A stretch of DNA of 64,000 nucleotides, taken from NCBI RefSeq assembly GCF_026151205.1, contig NC_087077.1, forward strand, positions 12,932,983 through 12,996,982, in the 5' to 3' direction. The position numbers were made by a program, and so were the translations under genes. Positions within the stretch are counted from its first letter, which is position 1; every line of letters begins with the position of its first letter. Below, in pieces: positions 45,001 through 57,766 of the stretch. The stretch is from Bolinopsis microptera. Lineage: Eukaryota > Ctenophora > Tentaculata > Lobata > Bolinopsidae. The notes beneath the pieces are model-generated. The model made no database searches. It saw only the letters and a program-made list of their open reading frames with translations, and was not told the DNA's origin.

Positions 45001-48000
45001 GTTGAGAACCCATATCTCTCAATGAACCAGACAGGTTTTCCAACTGGGAGTTATGATAGCTGACTGGATCCCGCTGCAAACTGTGGTGACTATTGTCCAT
45101 TAACACCTGCTGCTGCTGCTGACTACCTAGCTCTCTCTGGGAACCAAAAGCGGACCCCGTCTGACTGTCTGGCCCGGTTGCTCTCATCTCTTTAGGTGAT
45201 CCAATGGGAGTGTTGCTGGATCGGAAGGAGCCCCGGGGCGAGCTGTGAGGGGACCGGTTGTAGGAGCGATGAGAGAGTCGGGGAGAACTGTGGGGAGAGT
45301 GGGTGGACTGGGGGTGTTGTGCTAGGGGAGAGGGAGGTGGGGACTGTCTCATCAGCCCTCGGGAGGAGTGGAGGGATCTTTGGGAGGAGTAGGGTGAACC
45401 TGTAGGGAAGAGATATTCAGAGGATTGTTGATAATAATACACTTTCAATTTTTGTCCAAGTTTAACTTATTAAGATTTTAAAATATTGTGCACCGAATGA
45501 TGTTAAATCGTCAAATTTAAATCACTGTAACATTAAACATAAGTTAAATAAGTACCTCTAGAAGAAGGCTGGCTGTTCCGTGCACTGCCAGCGGAGGATC
45601 TCTGAGGAACAGGGGACTGTTTAGCACTTGGGGACTGTTTCTGTGAGGAGGACGTAGATCTGTTGTCTGAGTCTCTTGTCGGAGTTCCCACCACTAGTTC
45701 TACCATGCTGCCACAGCTCTGTAAGATATTATGGTAACTTAACTCTTGGGCAAGAGCGATGGGAACAGAAATTATGGCTTGAGATTGAGGTTGTTTGGGT
45801 TTAAAACTAAATTAAATCTACAGTACAAAAACACTAACCCTTGAAAATTGAAAAACCCTACCTTGAGGATAGCGATGAAGTCAGGTTGCCTCATGTACTT
45901 GACATTCTGTCCGTTGATATTGAGAATCCTCTGACCACGCTCTACACCACCATGTTTCTCTGCCACACCTCCGGGCGTTACTTTAGAGATGTAGATACCA
46001 GGGTTAGACCTCTTTTCTGTGATACTTAACCCGAGACTTCCTGAGAAGAAGATCTTAGATGTGACAGGGTAAAGTAATATTGGTCATAACCTCAAAGGAT
46101 TTGTTTTATTTAAGTTTAGTTACTTCACATCGAGTTAATCAATCAACTTAAGTCTAGCAATTGAAGCAATAAGAAACCTGATTTGGGTTTATCGAGGATG
46201 ACATCATGCAGCTGATACATGGGGGAGTCTCGCTTCACCTCTATCTCAATATGTGCTTTCTTTTCCGATAATAAGATGGCAGCATCCGACAGTGCCATGT
46301 CTCGAGTGCTCTGAAATTATATTGATTTAACATGAGTGAGACAGTTGATCCTGATTTTCAAGATGGTGAGCAATATCACAGAGTACCTTGAAGAATATAC
46401 GGCTGTGCCTAAAGCGTTTTACTAACTCAGTCTCGGGCATTAAAATCACCTCCCAATTATTTGAAGCTTTTAGGTTGCGCCGTATTCGTTTTAGAGGTCT
46501 ATAATCTTTCGTAGCCAACAAATCAAACCCAACGACCCACAATTTGATCTTGGGTCGTTTGTTGGTAGAAATGAGCCGCCATGTTGATTTGGTTTTGAGT
46601 GCGTAAGTTAAGCTCTGCATTATAAGTTCTACCTTATCATGATCATCAGACATATTGTCACTTATTCTAGACAATTTCATTATAAACTACAGATAATTAG
46701 ATATAAGCAGAATAGCAGATACTATTAATCTTGAACAGCCTGAATTTACCAAGCTCCGCAAAAATTGTTGAATCGTTTTTCATTGTTTCACAGATATTCG
46801 AAGAATTTCAAGATTGACGTAGTTTTACGGAAAGAGTATTAATTTCAAAGCTAATTGCCAAGTTAAGCAAGTTATCAAGCATTCAAATGATAAGGAACTT
46901 GTTACGGAGGAATTTATTGCTTGATAAAAACGATCACTTCCTCCGTATCAATCTGAACACGCTAATTTTGACTGCACTATAACTGCTAGACCTTGTGATA
47001 ACATGATAACTGTTTCCTTTGTTAACTTTAATAACCTGACGATTGCCTTTAGTTTTTATGTAAATTATTGGTTTAGGTGTCCGAGTGTTGGTAAGTGGTA
47101 ACAATACATTAAATTTTACCCTTATGGAAGACAGGTGATCCTGTGATCTGATAATCAAATAATGGTGAATATTGCATGGGCATCCTTACACTTGCATCTG
47201 ATCCAGTGATCCTGCCTGTATTTATTTGGTGATGTGATCCGAACTCAATTATAACGGTGTTACAGATCACGTCACAAGACTACTTCAGGTTATACAACCG
47301 ACTCGGTTCGCATGACACGTTACCTTGTTGGTGACGAGGCATCAAGGTCACCACAAGGTGAGCCGGATCTGGTGGTGATTATTGCAGGACGACACGTGCT
47401 ATTACGAACTAATAAATCTGAATATATATGGTGCTCTGTTTTCAGAATAGTATCATATTCGTTTTTATCATCCTCTAGCTCTCAACTATCAACAATTACC
47501 TTCAATTACTACAGTCTATACCTCAACATGAATACCTCAACATTCCTCTCCAAAGAACGACCCATCTCATCTGTATTCCCCTCTCACAGCTCACCAGACA
47601 ACTGTTCCACTCCAGTTACTACTCCCACTTTCTCATACCTTCAAGGTGAACCTGCCTACAACCGAAGCAGGTGTTCTGCTGGTAATCTCACCTTCAAGAA
47701 GAAACTGGGATCCCGACTGACAGCTTTTAAACATCTTCTGAGAAATTAACTCTATAGAACCTAACTGAACCCTTTAACTCTGGATTCGAACATACGTTAC
47801 CTCTGGACTTCAGCCTGTTACCTCTCGATCCAAATTGTTACCTCTGGACTTCAGCCTGTTACCTCTGGACCCAAATTATTACCTCTGGACTTCAGCCTGT
47901 TACCTCTCGATCCAAATTGTTACCTATGGACTTCAGCCTGTTACCTCTCGACCCAAATTTTACCTCTGGACTCCAGCTTGTTACCTATGGACCCAAATTG

Positions 48001-51000
48001 TTACCTTTGGACCCAAATTGTTACCTCTGGACCCAAATTATTACCTCTGGACCCAACCTGTAACCTCTCGACCCACATTGTTACCTCGCGACCCAACCTG
48101 TTACCTCTGGATTCAAATCAGTTACCTCTGGACCCCACATTAACCCTGGATTCAATCTTCTACCGTTGAACCCTAACCTGCTACCGATGGACAAGGAATT
48201 ATCATTATTTGTGGATTATTATGTGCGACTCATTTATAACTTTTTTTCATCTACACAAAAGTTCTCTTTGGTTCAAAATTATTAAGACCATCTCAATGAT
48301 GAAATGAAATTGATCTAAACAACAATAACAATTACAGCATATTATCATAAACAATAAATAAATAAAACTGGGAACAGGGAATACATTTAAAACTCACGTT
48401 CTCGTTGATACGAATGATGAGGTCTTGTGGCCAAACAAGTTGCTGTGCAGGAGAATTGTTCGTGATGGACTTCACAAGGATACCCTCAGAATGGGGGTAA
48501 GAGAAGAGGATGATGCCAGAACCACTGTCACCGTTAGCTATTTTCATGGGTATTGTATCCACCTGTTGATAGGGTTGAGATTAGATTTAGTGTAGTAGTG
48601 ATTGTCTGAACTTTTTTAATGTTATTTAATGTAATACAATATAAGTGGTTTTTTCTTTGTTATTGATTGGTTTTTGTAATTTAAAGCCAACCTGCCAACT
48701 ATAATTCTGGGTTTGACTGCTATTCACATAGTTGTAAAATCATGAGTTCAACATAATCAATTTAGATGTTGGGACTCGTCGGGAAAAGGAGAGAGTACAG
48801 TGAATTTAACAGCAAGAATAGCACATTTAGTTATTTTAGCCTGATCGATTAAATCAATTGACCGAACGACAATTAATCAGTAATCAAGAAGGTAGCGATT
48901 AGTTAATAGACAATCTTGCCTGGCAACACACTGCCACAGTGCTTCTCATGGATGAATAACTGCTCCCGCACTAAAAATAGTTAAATCTAAACAGACCAAT
49001 CTTAACGAGGGACGGAATCAAGAAAAACACACACTGTGACACTGCTATCACTCAGTAAACAATTACTGAATTGCCTAAATATTGTAGACGAACGGCCCAA
49101 ATCGACAATCTCACACTGACACAAACAAACTGTCTCCTTACAAGAGAACATAAAGTAAATATTGATATTCCTGATCATGTACCTCAATAGGAGAGTCGTG
49201 CCAGGAGATCCTTCTGTCACCAGAAGGAGCTCTCTCCCCGGTATCTTGTCTCCTTAAAACAGGAGAGCTCCTCTGAGAATGGTCGGTTAGTGACACTGCA
49301 TCTCCCTGCTTCCAACTCTCGTTTGTTAACCTACTGGTGTTCATAACCTGCAGATGTAATGTTATTTAGTGTTCATCACCTGTAGATGTAATGTTATTTA
49401 GTGTTTATGCTTTTATTTCCTTTCCATTTATACGTTAGCAAGTTATAAACTGTATGTTATATCGTTATTATGCACAGTATTAGAATAAAAGACATTTATT
49501 TTGAGAGAAATATTAGACTTGGGCGTTGTTTTCACTATACTTTATTTACAACTTTCTATTAAATATATATCGAGATAAACTTAAGTTTTATCAAACGAAT
49601 AACTTATGCCATTTTGCTGATCCGGTCAACTAAGTGCTTTTATAAATATAACTGATGAACAGCTTACCTCGCCGTAAGACGGAGTCTGAGATCTAAGTGA
49701 CCCAGATGGAGTGACATGTGACCCAGATGGAGTCACATGACCCGGTGAGCTTGTTTCCAACCTCTCAGAGGGTAGGGGCTGGTCCAGTGTGTGGATCGGA
49801 CTGTGCTGACTGTGGGGTAATGTTTTATTAGTCCACTTGATTTAGATTTATTTCCAGCAACAAAAAACATTGAAAACTTATTGGCTATGGACAGACAAAC
49901 AGCTTCATATTGCATAACATTGACGAGAAATCGATGAGTTAACAACTTTACCTGAACTTCTCCGACTGATAGGACCTGAGGGAGATATTATCAGGAGTCA
50001 TATTGTCAGTCCTCTTGAGAGCAGCAATGTCTGGTTCTGAGGATCTGACGCTCGCATCACGTGACCTGTCCCAGTCTGTAGGGTAGGAGGGAGGAGGGGC
50101 GGTGTTCTGGAGGGGGCCCTGGTGGTCCACCTCCACGTACGGTAAGGGGGACCCGGCTGAGGGGGCGTTCTCCTGGAACAGGGTGTAATTTAAAGAATTC
50201 GAAATTATTATTTTATGTCGATACAGCAAATATTGCTGACTCAAATGATCACAAACGGTGTACTACTCTATCATCAAGAGTTTTAATGACTGAGGGTGCC
50301 AGTATTCTAACCTTATCACTGTTGGAGGAGTTGACTTGAGCGACAGCCATGTTGGGTCGTGTAAGCAGGAGGGTCACATCCCCCTCCACCTTCCTAAGGA
50401 TGGCTATGGCCTTGTTCCGGGACAGCCCCGTTAGTCGGTGTTCATTCACCGCTAGAATCTGGTCTCCTGCACAGAACTTGTTATAAACTCTATTGACATG
50501 ATGTAACTTATTGGTGTAAACTTGCAAAAGAGTTCAGTGTTTTATATGAATGACAATATCTAATGTGCATGGAAACAGGAACGCTCCTGCCAAGGCAGCT
50601 TCATCCCTAGAAAGTTTTCGTTGTAAAATTCCAAAGAAACAAAGAAACCGCACCTGGTCTGATGTTGTCACATTGACTAGCTGGGAAGTTATCAAAAATG
50701 TTCTTCACAAATATTCCATCTCCTCGTTGTACCGTGTTTATTCCGAGGGAGGTTGTGCCGGACTTCTTTATCTTCACAGTGAACGCATTCTGGTGTATTC
50801 CATATCCACCTGAAAATAACGGAAGATCATAATTACAGTGATTGAAGTTTGGGAAACAGTCATAAATAGTTAATTAATGGAAATATCTCAGATCCGTCAA
50901 AATGTACATATTTAGATAAAACATGACGTACCAAGTTTGGCGCTATTTGCAGGGGACTGTTCAGGACTATAATAAGATGGAGCTGGTTCCATGTTATGGT

Positions 51001-52042
51001 GTACTGTAACTGGTGCCAAGTGGTCTTGCTTCTGGAGCATAAGGTCTTGTTTCGGTTCCAGGACTGGGGTTCCCGGCAAAGAGTTTATCGGAGTCACCTG
51101 ATAGAAGTAAAGGTTTTACTTTTCATTTTGATGAGACGAGACTTGTTAATATCATTATGCTCTTGTTTATTATGGGGCTGGAATCTGGAAACAAATTCAC
51201 AAGACTGCTGTTTAATATTCTATAATTTGTAATATGATGTGTGGTGTTGGTTATAGTAAGTATTAATGTTGATATGAATTGACTATGAGTGAGAGATGTA
51301 ATTTAGGTAAGCTGGAAACAAGAAGGAAACTATCTAAAACAACCACCTCACAATCCTCCTGAACACAATTCCCGACCCTTATATCCTCCTCACTTCCAAA
51401 GTAGAGCCGTCCGTACAGATCAGGTGAGCCATGACCAAATATCTTGAGAAAACTGGGGAATGTCTCTGAAGTATCACAACTGAAAGTGTTCTCCTCGAGA
51501 TCAAGGTAGTGGCTACGAGCAGAGCTCCCATTAGGCGGATATCCATACACCTCCTCTGGTGGTGGCTCACTGAGACTTAACCTCTCTGAATCTTGTAAAT
51601 ATTCACGCTCGTGGGAGAAACTGAATCTTCTTATTCCGGATTTAGGGGGCGGTACCTGTTCACATGACCCATCACTCATCATCAGATCTATATCCAGAAT
51701 AACACCAGAAGACGGGACATCATCGTATATATTGAGCCCACCCTCAGATTTAGACTGGCTCTGGTAACCTAGATCGTAAGAAGGTCTGCTGACTTCTGTC
51801 AGACTCACTACCTCGTCACTGTACTCCTCTCTGTAGAGCAGGTTCCTCAGCGTGCTGGTCATGTGTTTACTTTTACTAGTTTCAGAGGGAGGAGGGTTGA
51901 TGAGGAACCCGTTAGATAGGATGAGGTTCTGTTGGGAGACAGTGAGAGTGAGGGTGCTGGAGGCTAGGGAGGGACGAGAGGAGCCAAGGGAGGAGATAGC
52001 ATCTAGTTCTTCGTCAAACCATGTCCAGGATTTTATTGACAT
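42092..52042 (-). CDS. Multi-PDZ scaffold protein, 19 predicted exons, 1361 aa
   Basis: Likely a junctional or synaptic-type scaffold under the plasma membrane. Exons (minus): 52042-51347, 51097-50932, 50809-50654, 50466-50312, 50172-49952, 49809-49668, 49347-49183, 48562-48398, 46310-46178, 46040-45862, 45718-45556, 45399-44431, 44223-44103, 43984-43900, 43594-43532, 43133-43011, 42870-42743, 42542-42424, 42228-42092; total 4086 nt, ending TGA. PDZ1 about aa 295-378 (GDQILAVNEHRLTGL), PDZ2 568-655, PDZ3 658-737 (GQRILNINGQNV), PDZ4 1167-1270 (RDRIVSINGTNV), PDZ5 1278-1361 (GDQIISVNGKSI). Between PDZ3 and PDZ4 is a long Ser/Gln/Arg-rich linker with GSQRDL repeats. The first exon starts at ATG 52042, but acceptor-like gatag just upstream allows splicing from an exon at 57.8 kb. 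Which known scaffold it matches was not settled. Confidence 0.8.
43011..43594 (-). CDS. PDZ4 region with two consecutive GLGF-type loops
   Basis: Exon 43594-43532 encodes GPDGILGIVIAGGIKLGPGDN and exon 43133-43011 encodes EKNQPLGLSLGGGRG followed by PLFISSL and AARAGVLK. Both exons carry a carboxylate-binding-loop-like motif (GILGIVIAGG, QPLGLSLGGG) and both are phase 0 on each side with lengths divisible by three. One PDZ domain needs only one such loop. Either the exons are alternative, or a partial PDZ precedes a complete one. Confidence 0.6.
44431..45399 (-). CDS. Ser/Gln/Arg-rich repeat exon of the PDZ scaffold
   Basis: A 969-nt exon encoding a disordered linker: SSQRSLHSSRG, SPHSSPR repeats, then about a dozen degenerate 10-14-residue units centred on GSQRDL or GSQRDY, and a basic tail (RKPRHPSPSRSTHS). 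The RxxS/SP pattern predicts dense phosphorylation and possible 14-3-3 sites. Long PDZ scaffolds often carry such linkers. Confidence 0.75.
46327..46680 (-). CDS. Hypothetical 117-aa protein in a PDZ-gene intron
   Basis: Intact ATG-to-stop frame in the intron between exons 48562-48398 and 46310-46178. It is protein-like in composition rather than low-complexity: acidic start (MSDDHDKVEL), RPKIKLWVVGFDLLATKDY, RPLKRIRRNLKASNNWEVI and a His-containing end. No family was recognised and no second exon or polyadenylation signal was identified. Could be a small intronic gene, a decayed retrocopy or chance. Confidence 0.35.
   Translation of the reverse strand: MKLSRISDNMSDDHDKVELIMQSLTYALKTKSTWRLISTNKRPKIKLWVVGFDLLATKDYRPLKRIRRNLKASNNWEVILMPETELVKRFRHSRIFFKVLCDIAHHLENQDQLSHSC
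47529..47749 (+). CDS. Hypothetical 73-aa basic Ser-rich frame in a PDZ-gene intron
   Basis: ATG at 47529 gives MNTSTFLSKERPISSVFPSH and ends with a basic FKKKLGSRLTAFKHLLRN. The frame extends upstream without a Met of good context. It is followed at once by a 21-bp satellite. Coding status is doubtful; it may be a short antisense gene. Confidence 0.25.
47805..48175. repeat. 21-bp tandem repeat
   Basis: About 17 copies of ttacctctggacccaaattg or ttacctctggacttcagcctg, alternating between the two variants in pairs at the start. In the intron of the PDZ gene. Plus-strand frames read YLWTQIV/LPLDPN strings because the unit is a multiple of three. Confidence 0.9.
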
Positions 52043-52933
52043 GGCGAAGGACTATCACTTTTAAGCACTCTATTTTCGTCAAAAGTTAAGTTTGCAATGG
52101 TAGATATTGTGGTTCAGAGTATTAAACAAAGGTGAACCAGATAAACAACAGCTTGTAACAAAGAAACTACCACACAGCCAATAGTGAAGACTAACTGTCT
52201 ATCGAAACACCGATGTATGTACAGTTCTTACAATAAACCACAACACCAAATCTCCTTCGTTTTAAAGTGTGAAGTACACAGCGATCTATGTTGCAGCTCA
52301 GGATAATGTCCACAGAGGGGGTGCACTGTGCAGAGATCTTGTTGTTTTCGTGTACAGATCTCAGCTGAGCAGGAAACAATTATCTGAACAGTTAGCAGCT
52401 AGGGTAAGGACTGGTAAGAGGACTGTTCTCCACAGCACGTTTTTATGTGATCTGTTAGATAAGCTTGGGTGGCGCGAAAGTAATGTTACATCTTATAAAT
52501 TTCCTCAGAACGGTAAGACAAGTTGTTGTAGATGTAACCAAATTAGCTGTACTCCAAAAGAATAAACTGAAAAAAGGCCCAGATAGTTTCAAATAACGTT
52601 GACCTTGAAGCTGAACTCGAAACATAGATGTCAACATAATATGCTTGTAAACAAAGTATGGAACGGGCGTGGAATGCTAAAAATGTTTGAAGCTTCAAGA
52701 TGGAGTGTGAATGCCGCGTGCAGGGAACAGAATTCTGGTTATTTTTATATTAACAAGCATTAGTATTTAGTACAGTTGAGAGCGTTATAAAATGTCTGTA
52801 GAAATAATAGATTTCTTTTTGGTCTGGAGCTTACCATCATCTTTTCGTGTTTTCCACTTACATCCACACACGACCATATTTCATTTTCTACGTTCGAAAA
52901 ATATTATATATCATAGAAGATACAAATACAAAA

Positions 52934-53140
52934 ATGGTAACTCAAGAAAAATATACAGCATTGTATATTGATAAATTTGTTGAAGAATTAATGAGTCAAG
53001 GCTGTAACTTAGACAAAGAAATTATCGATTTTTTGACATTTATTTTGTTACCAAAATATGTTTATGAGAATTTCTCTTATCTTTCCCATGTGACAACGTG
53101 CATTTTAGATTTTTCTATATTAGACAAATATGATAGCTGA
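52934..53140 (+). CDS. Hypothetical 68-aa frame
   Basis: ATG at 52934 encodes MVTQEKYTALYIDKFVEELM, then SQGCNLDKEIIDFLTFILLP and a Tyr/Leu-rich end, stop at 53138-53140. Alternating charged and hydrophobic residues suggest helices. No family recognised. An upstream in-frame Met at 52847 adds an unlikely N-terminus. Lies between the PDZ scaffold start and the cysteine-module gene. Confidence 0.3.
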   Translation: MVTQEKYTALYIDKFVEELMSQGCNLDKEIIDFLTFILLPKYVYENFSYLSHVTTCILDFSILDKYDS

Positions 53141-53999
53141 AAAATAATGAAACTTAGGCGGTGACATTGTTAATCAGAATACCTTAATACTGAAACAAAC
53201 CCGGAAATAGAAAATGTTAACTGTTAAGATCTAAATTCTGAAATTTACAACTTTTGGGATTTCAACCCCTCACCCATTCCCACAGCAACAAAAACATGAC
53301 TTTCAAAATTGGAAGAAGTACATCAGGATCGATATGACTTGGACAGGCTGTTAAAATGATACGAATAGAACATTAAAGCTGAAAGGACTTATCTATCATG
53401 AATACGAAGGGTTCTGTTCCTCACGCAGTCACGATACGGAAAATATGACTCGTAATTAAATTATTAAAGTGGAGCGGTGGTCGGGCTGGTCCCGGACTTT
53501 ATTAAACTGGAGCAACAACATTTACGGTTATAAATTATATTCAATTTAGGATCTATATTTTAGTCTCGTAGAGATGATGAGGAATGGGTTTTGAGTCGCG
53601 TTTTGAATTTAAAATGATATTTGGAGCCACTTGTAATCTGAGGATTCTTTAAATTTCTTCAAAATGAATAAGCGTATCCTCAGAATAATTTGGAAAATGA
53701 GTTTATCAAAATGGAATGCCAAAGGTAAAGAACTGAAGATAAATAGGCTTCGTATTAATTTTACATATTATTATAACTTTGTAACAACAAAATAGTTTCA
53801 GAACAGGATAATGGAGGTTCGTTCTCATACAATCTTAAGCTTAGCGAGCATTAACGAGACAAAAGTATTAAAGTGCTGCAGTATCCGTTGTCCATAAAAC
53901 AAAGCATGTAGACACAATACCCACAAAAAGGACAGACAGGCAAGACCATCCTGCTTAGAGGCCTACAAGCTCTCTCCTAACGTAACCACGTGATAGGTG

Positions 54000-54165
54000 A
54001 ATACATCACGTGATGCGCGGCTCAATAATAATAATCAACACGTGCACAACAGTGTCACGTGATGCGCGGCTCAATAATAATAATCAACACGTGCACAACA
54101 GTGTCACGTGATGCGCGGCTCAATAATAATAATCAACACGTGCACAACAGTGTCATGTGATGAAC
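54000..54165. repeat. 49-52-bp tandem repeat with CACGTG and CACGTGATG
   Basis: Three near-identical units of cacgtgatgcgcggctcaat plus aataataatcaacacgtgca and caacagtgt. Each unit has two CACGTG palindromes. Located about 500 bp upstream of the cysteine-module gene, so it could act as a promoter-proximal E-box cluster; equally it may be a neutral satellite. Confidence 0.85.
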
Positions 54166-54647
54166 CCATTACGTAGTTAGATAATTTATAGAAATGGAGT
54201 GTTGGCTTGCATGTGTTTTGCGAAAAATAATGACATTGTTAAGCTAGATCTGTGAAACGTTTAGAAGCTAGCAGCTTGAAGCTGGAGGCAAAAGCGTATC
54301 TTATAGGACTGAATTGTGTGGACCATTTTGGAATAAAATAATATAAGATTAGTGTTGAAATTAATCTAGGGATCAGATTAGCACGGAATTTTAAGCTATG
54401 TAGTTCTGAAATGAGAGTACATTAATATTTAAATCCTGGGGATGATTGCGTTCTTCCAAATATTTAGATAACTCAACACATCAATGACCAATTACCGCAC
54501 ATTTCCCTGTCTAATTAGTAATTAGTATAATAACGATGGATGTTATTGTTTGTTTAGTTCATTGTCTGCGTCATCATTCATTTAACAAACTTCGACAAAC
54601 TCATTGTGTTTAGCAGTAATGATTGTTGGTTGCAATACCGTTGGAAA

Positions 54648-57560
54648 ATGAATACTGTTGCTTTCTTAGTTTTATCAGTAGTTGTATCAGTGGAACGCGC
54701 ATCAACGGAGAACCCCGAACTAGGTGAGCCTTTAAGAAACTGCAACAACGAATCCACATCAAACAATCCTATGTGACACAGTGTGTTCATTGTACGGCGA
54801 AACTAAAAACACCTGATTCCACCACTGCACGAGTGTAAAATCATCAGCTGGCTGAAATGAAAGAAAATTTCAGTGTAGGTCAAGGTTTGATCTGCGTTAA
54901 TGAAACAAAATTGTACATTTGTAGTAAAATTTCTGAACAAGATCAATCTAATTTCAGGTAAATCGTGCATGGTGCGAGGACAGCTTGTTAACCACGGACA
55001 ATCAATCAGCACGAACGATTGTAACGCGTGTAAATGTGTGTTTGGCGCGACGGTCTGCACCCAGCACCCTTCATGTGACACGCCCACTACATGTAAATAC
55101 GGAGACAACCTGTACGTCCCCCAGGGAAAGTTCACTCAGACGGACGGAAGGGAATGCGAGTGTTTGGAGTCTGGGGAGACAGCATGTGAGAAAGAGTTGT
55201 GTGAGTATCCTGGGTACGGTGAGATAGAGCAAGGCGCGTCCGCTAACATCGGTTGTAAACTCTGCACGTGCAGAAACCGTCAGCTAACGTGCAGGGAGAC
55301 TGACATGTGCAATCCGAGGGTTTCAGCAGATGGGTCTGTTTGTAACTTGGAGGATGGAAGAGTGGTGTTGAGTGGTCTATCAGTGCAAGTTGATTGTAAT
55401 ACCTGTGTGTGTCAGGACGGCTTTCTGGTCTGTACTCGGCGTATTTGTGGTTCTGATGGAATGTCTCAGAGCTGTATACTCGCTTCAGGAGATACAATCC
55501 AGCACGGAGAAAGGCAGATAAAGGATTGTGAATCTTGCGAGTGTAGTAATGGCGAGGTTACCTGCACTCGTTTCTGCTCCGAAACTACCGGCTGTCAAAT
55601 TGATGACATGATGTTACGGGATGGACAATCCTATGGGGACTGTGTTTGCGTGAATACTGAACTGATCTGTGCTGAAAATGATGATAGAATCTCAGAACTG
55701 AACCCAGCTGATCCCAAGAGTCCTGACACCAGAAAATCATGTGGAACTTTAGATGACGGGCGGATGGTTTTCATAGGATCCAAAGTGAAGACAGCAGATG
55801 GGCGGGAATGTCAGTGCTCAGAATCAGGATCTTATATGACGTGTATCTCGGATAATACCTGTCTGTTCAGGGGACAGAGGGTGCCAGTAGGGCAGATCAA
55901 TAGCCAGTGCTTCTGTATGTACACAGGCATGGTTCAGTGTACCAGTGATGGTTTTATTAGAGGCTCTGGAGCCGGGAGTGATCGAATAAACCAAGCTGGT
56001 GGATTGTTGGGGGCTGGTTCAATCTCTCAAACGTCTGAGTCAAGTCAGCAGCAAGTCAGTGTAAGCTCAGCATTCAAGGACTCAATCTCAACAGATGATC
56101 CTAATCGGGAGATCGTCAACATGGAGCCAACTCGTAAAGTTTCAGATAAATCTGGCACAACATCAAAATACTGTGGTGTCTTGTCCGATGGTAGGAAAGT
56201 TGGACTTGGAGAAGTTATCACTGATTCTGACGGAAGGACCTGCAAGTGCAGCGAGTCTGGTAACTTTCTAGAGTGTACCTCAGCAAGTGCAATGTGTTAT
56301 TACAACCAGATAACTTACCAAGTGGGGAGGATTGACGATAAATGCGCGTGTTTAAACACGGGAAACGTTGTCTGCAACAGTGAGATTGGTGGTAGTTCTG
56401 ACGAGATAAAGATTGATGGTATTAGAAGTGACTCTGGTTCAGATCAAATAAAGACCAATTCGGATCGAATAAAGATCAGCGGTGAATTTCAGTCACCGAT
56501 CAACACAGGTTCAGTTGTCTCTCAGGCGAACGTCAAGGGTATCAGTGACGGTTCCTGTCGTATAGGAGACATCATGTACCGTAACGGACAATTTATCGGG
56601 TACGGACAAGGAACACAAACGTGTGTGTGTAAAGACGGTAGTATATTCTGTGCAGAGGTAGCCGTGGACGGGTGCCCCATGGAGAGCGGAGCAGTGCTAG
56701 CGGAGGGACAATCTGTCCAACTCGCTCTGTACACGTGTCTTTGTAAAGCGCAACGCCTGATTTGCTCTATGTCTAGATCCTGCTTCCACCTTGGTGTTGA
56801 GCTGGCAAATGGGCAGGTGGTAATGAACAACGGACAGAAGTGTGTCTGTTTGGAGAATAAGATGATGTGCTACCCAGTGGGGTCTTGTTTCCTAGGAGGC
56901 AGGGTTCTGACAGAGGGTCAGGTGGAGGTGTCCGTCGCGGGAGAGTATTGCACGTGCACGAACGGTGAGTTATCTTGCGCGGTCACTGAGGTGTTCTGTG
57001 AAGTTGGAGATATTAATAGCAATAGAAGGCTGGAGGTTGGGGAGATGATAAAGCTGACTGATAGAGACTGTACGTGTACCAGCACTGGTATCGAGTGCAG
57101 TGAAGTAACCTCATACTGCGAGTTCACGGTACCATCAGGGGAAACACATAAGCTGCCTAGAAAATCCCAAAGAATCATCCCAGGACTAGGAAAATGCACG
57201 TGCAAAACAGAGGGTTTACAATGTCTGAAGGGGTGTTACCTGGGTGACATTGTGATGAACGAAGGGGAGACAGCAGTGTCAAACGGTAAAATCTGCGACT
57301 GCACGTCTAACTCACTGACCTGCCGCGCGGGTTACACGTGCTACATTGAGGGAGACATCAAACTGGTCTCAGGAGAGAACTCAGGAAGGTGTAAGTGTGG
57401 GGTGGGAGAGTTGAGTTGTGAGGGTGTGGTGGGATGGGAGGTGCAGGCAGCATGTGTAGCGGATAATATTGTGGTACAGGAGGGGGTGACAGTGCCCTAC
57501 CGGTGCGGGTATTGCAAGTGTAGTCGAGGTGTACTCGGGTGTTATCATGTGAACTGTTGA
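54648..57560 (+). CDS. Secreted protein with about 19 VWC/pacifastin-like cysteine modules, 892 aa
   Basis: Exon 54648-54723 (MNTVAFLVLSVVVSVERAST, a clear signal peptide; donor gtgagc, phase 1) and exon 54958-57560 (acceptor ctaatttcag) join to 2679 nt. The mature part is a chain of modules of about 35-45 residues with the pattern C...G...C-x-C-x(2-4)-G-x(3)-C-x(4-6)-C. The first (DCNACKCVFGATVCTQHPSC) matches the pacifastin and VWC C-x-x-C-x-C core. Two Ser/Ile-rich linkers (around SQTSESSQQQVSVSS and SDEIKIDGIRSDSGSD) split the chain. Such proteins are extracellular, binding growth factors (VWC) or inhibiting proteases (pacifastin); which applies here is not decidable. The bulk of the protein is one uninterrupted 2.6-kb exon. 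Confidence 0.82.
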
Positions 57561-57766
57561 GATGATTTGTAAAAAATGGATTTCTGTTTGAATTGTAGTT
57601 CTCATTTTAACGTATAGAAGAAACTATTTGTCTGATTCATGTCGGTTTCCTTCATCGAGAACTGATACCTGTTCAGCCTTGTTGACAGAAAATATCTTGA
57701 AATTAGATGAGGCTTGGCAAGGTCAATTCAATACAGATTAAAAATATGTCTTTGTGTTTGAATTAC

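Noticed and set aside
47835-48169. Plus-strand frames LPLDPN / YLWTQIV
   Set aside because: Products of the 21-bp satellite in an intron; no start or splice context.
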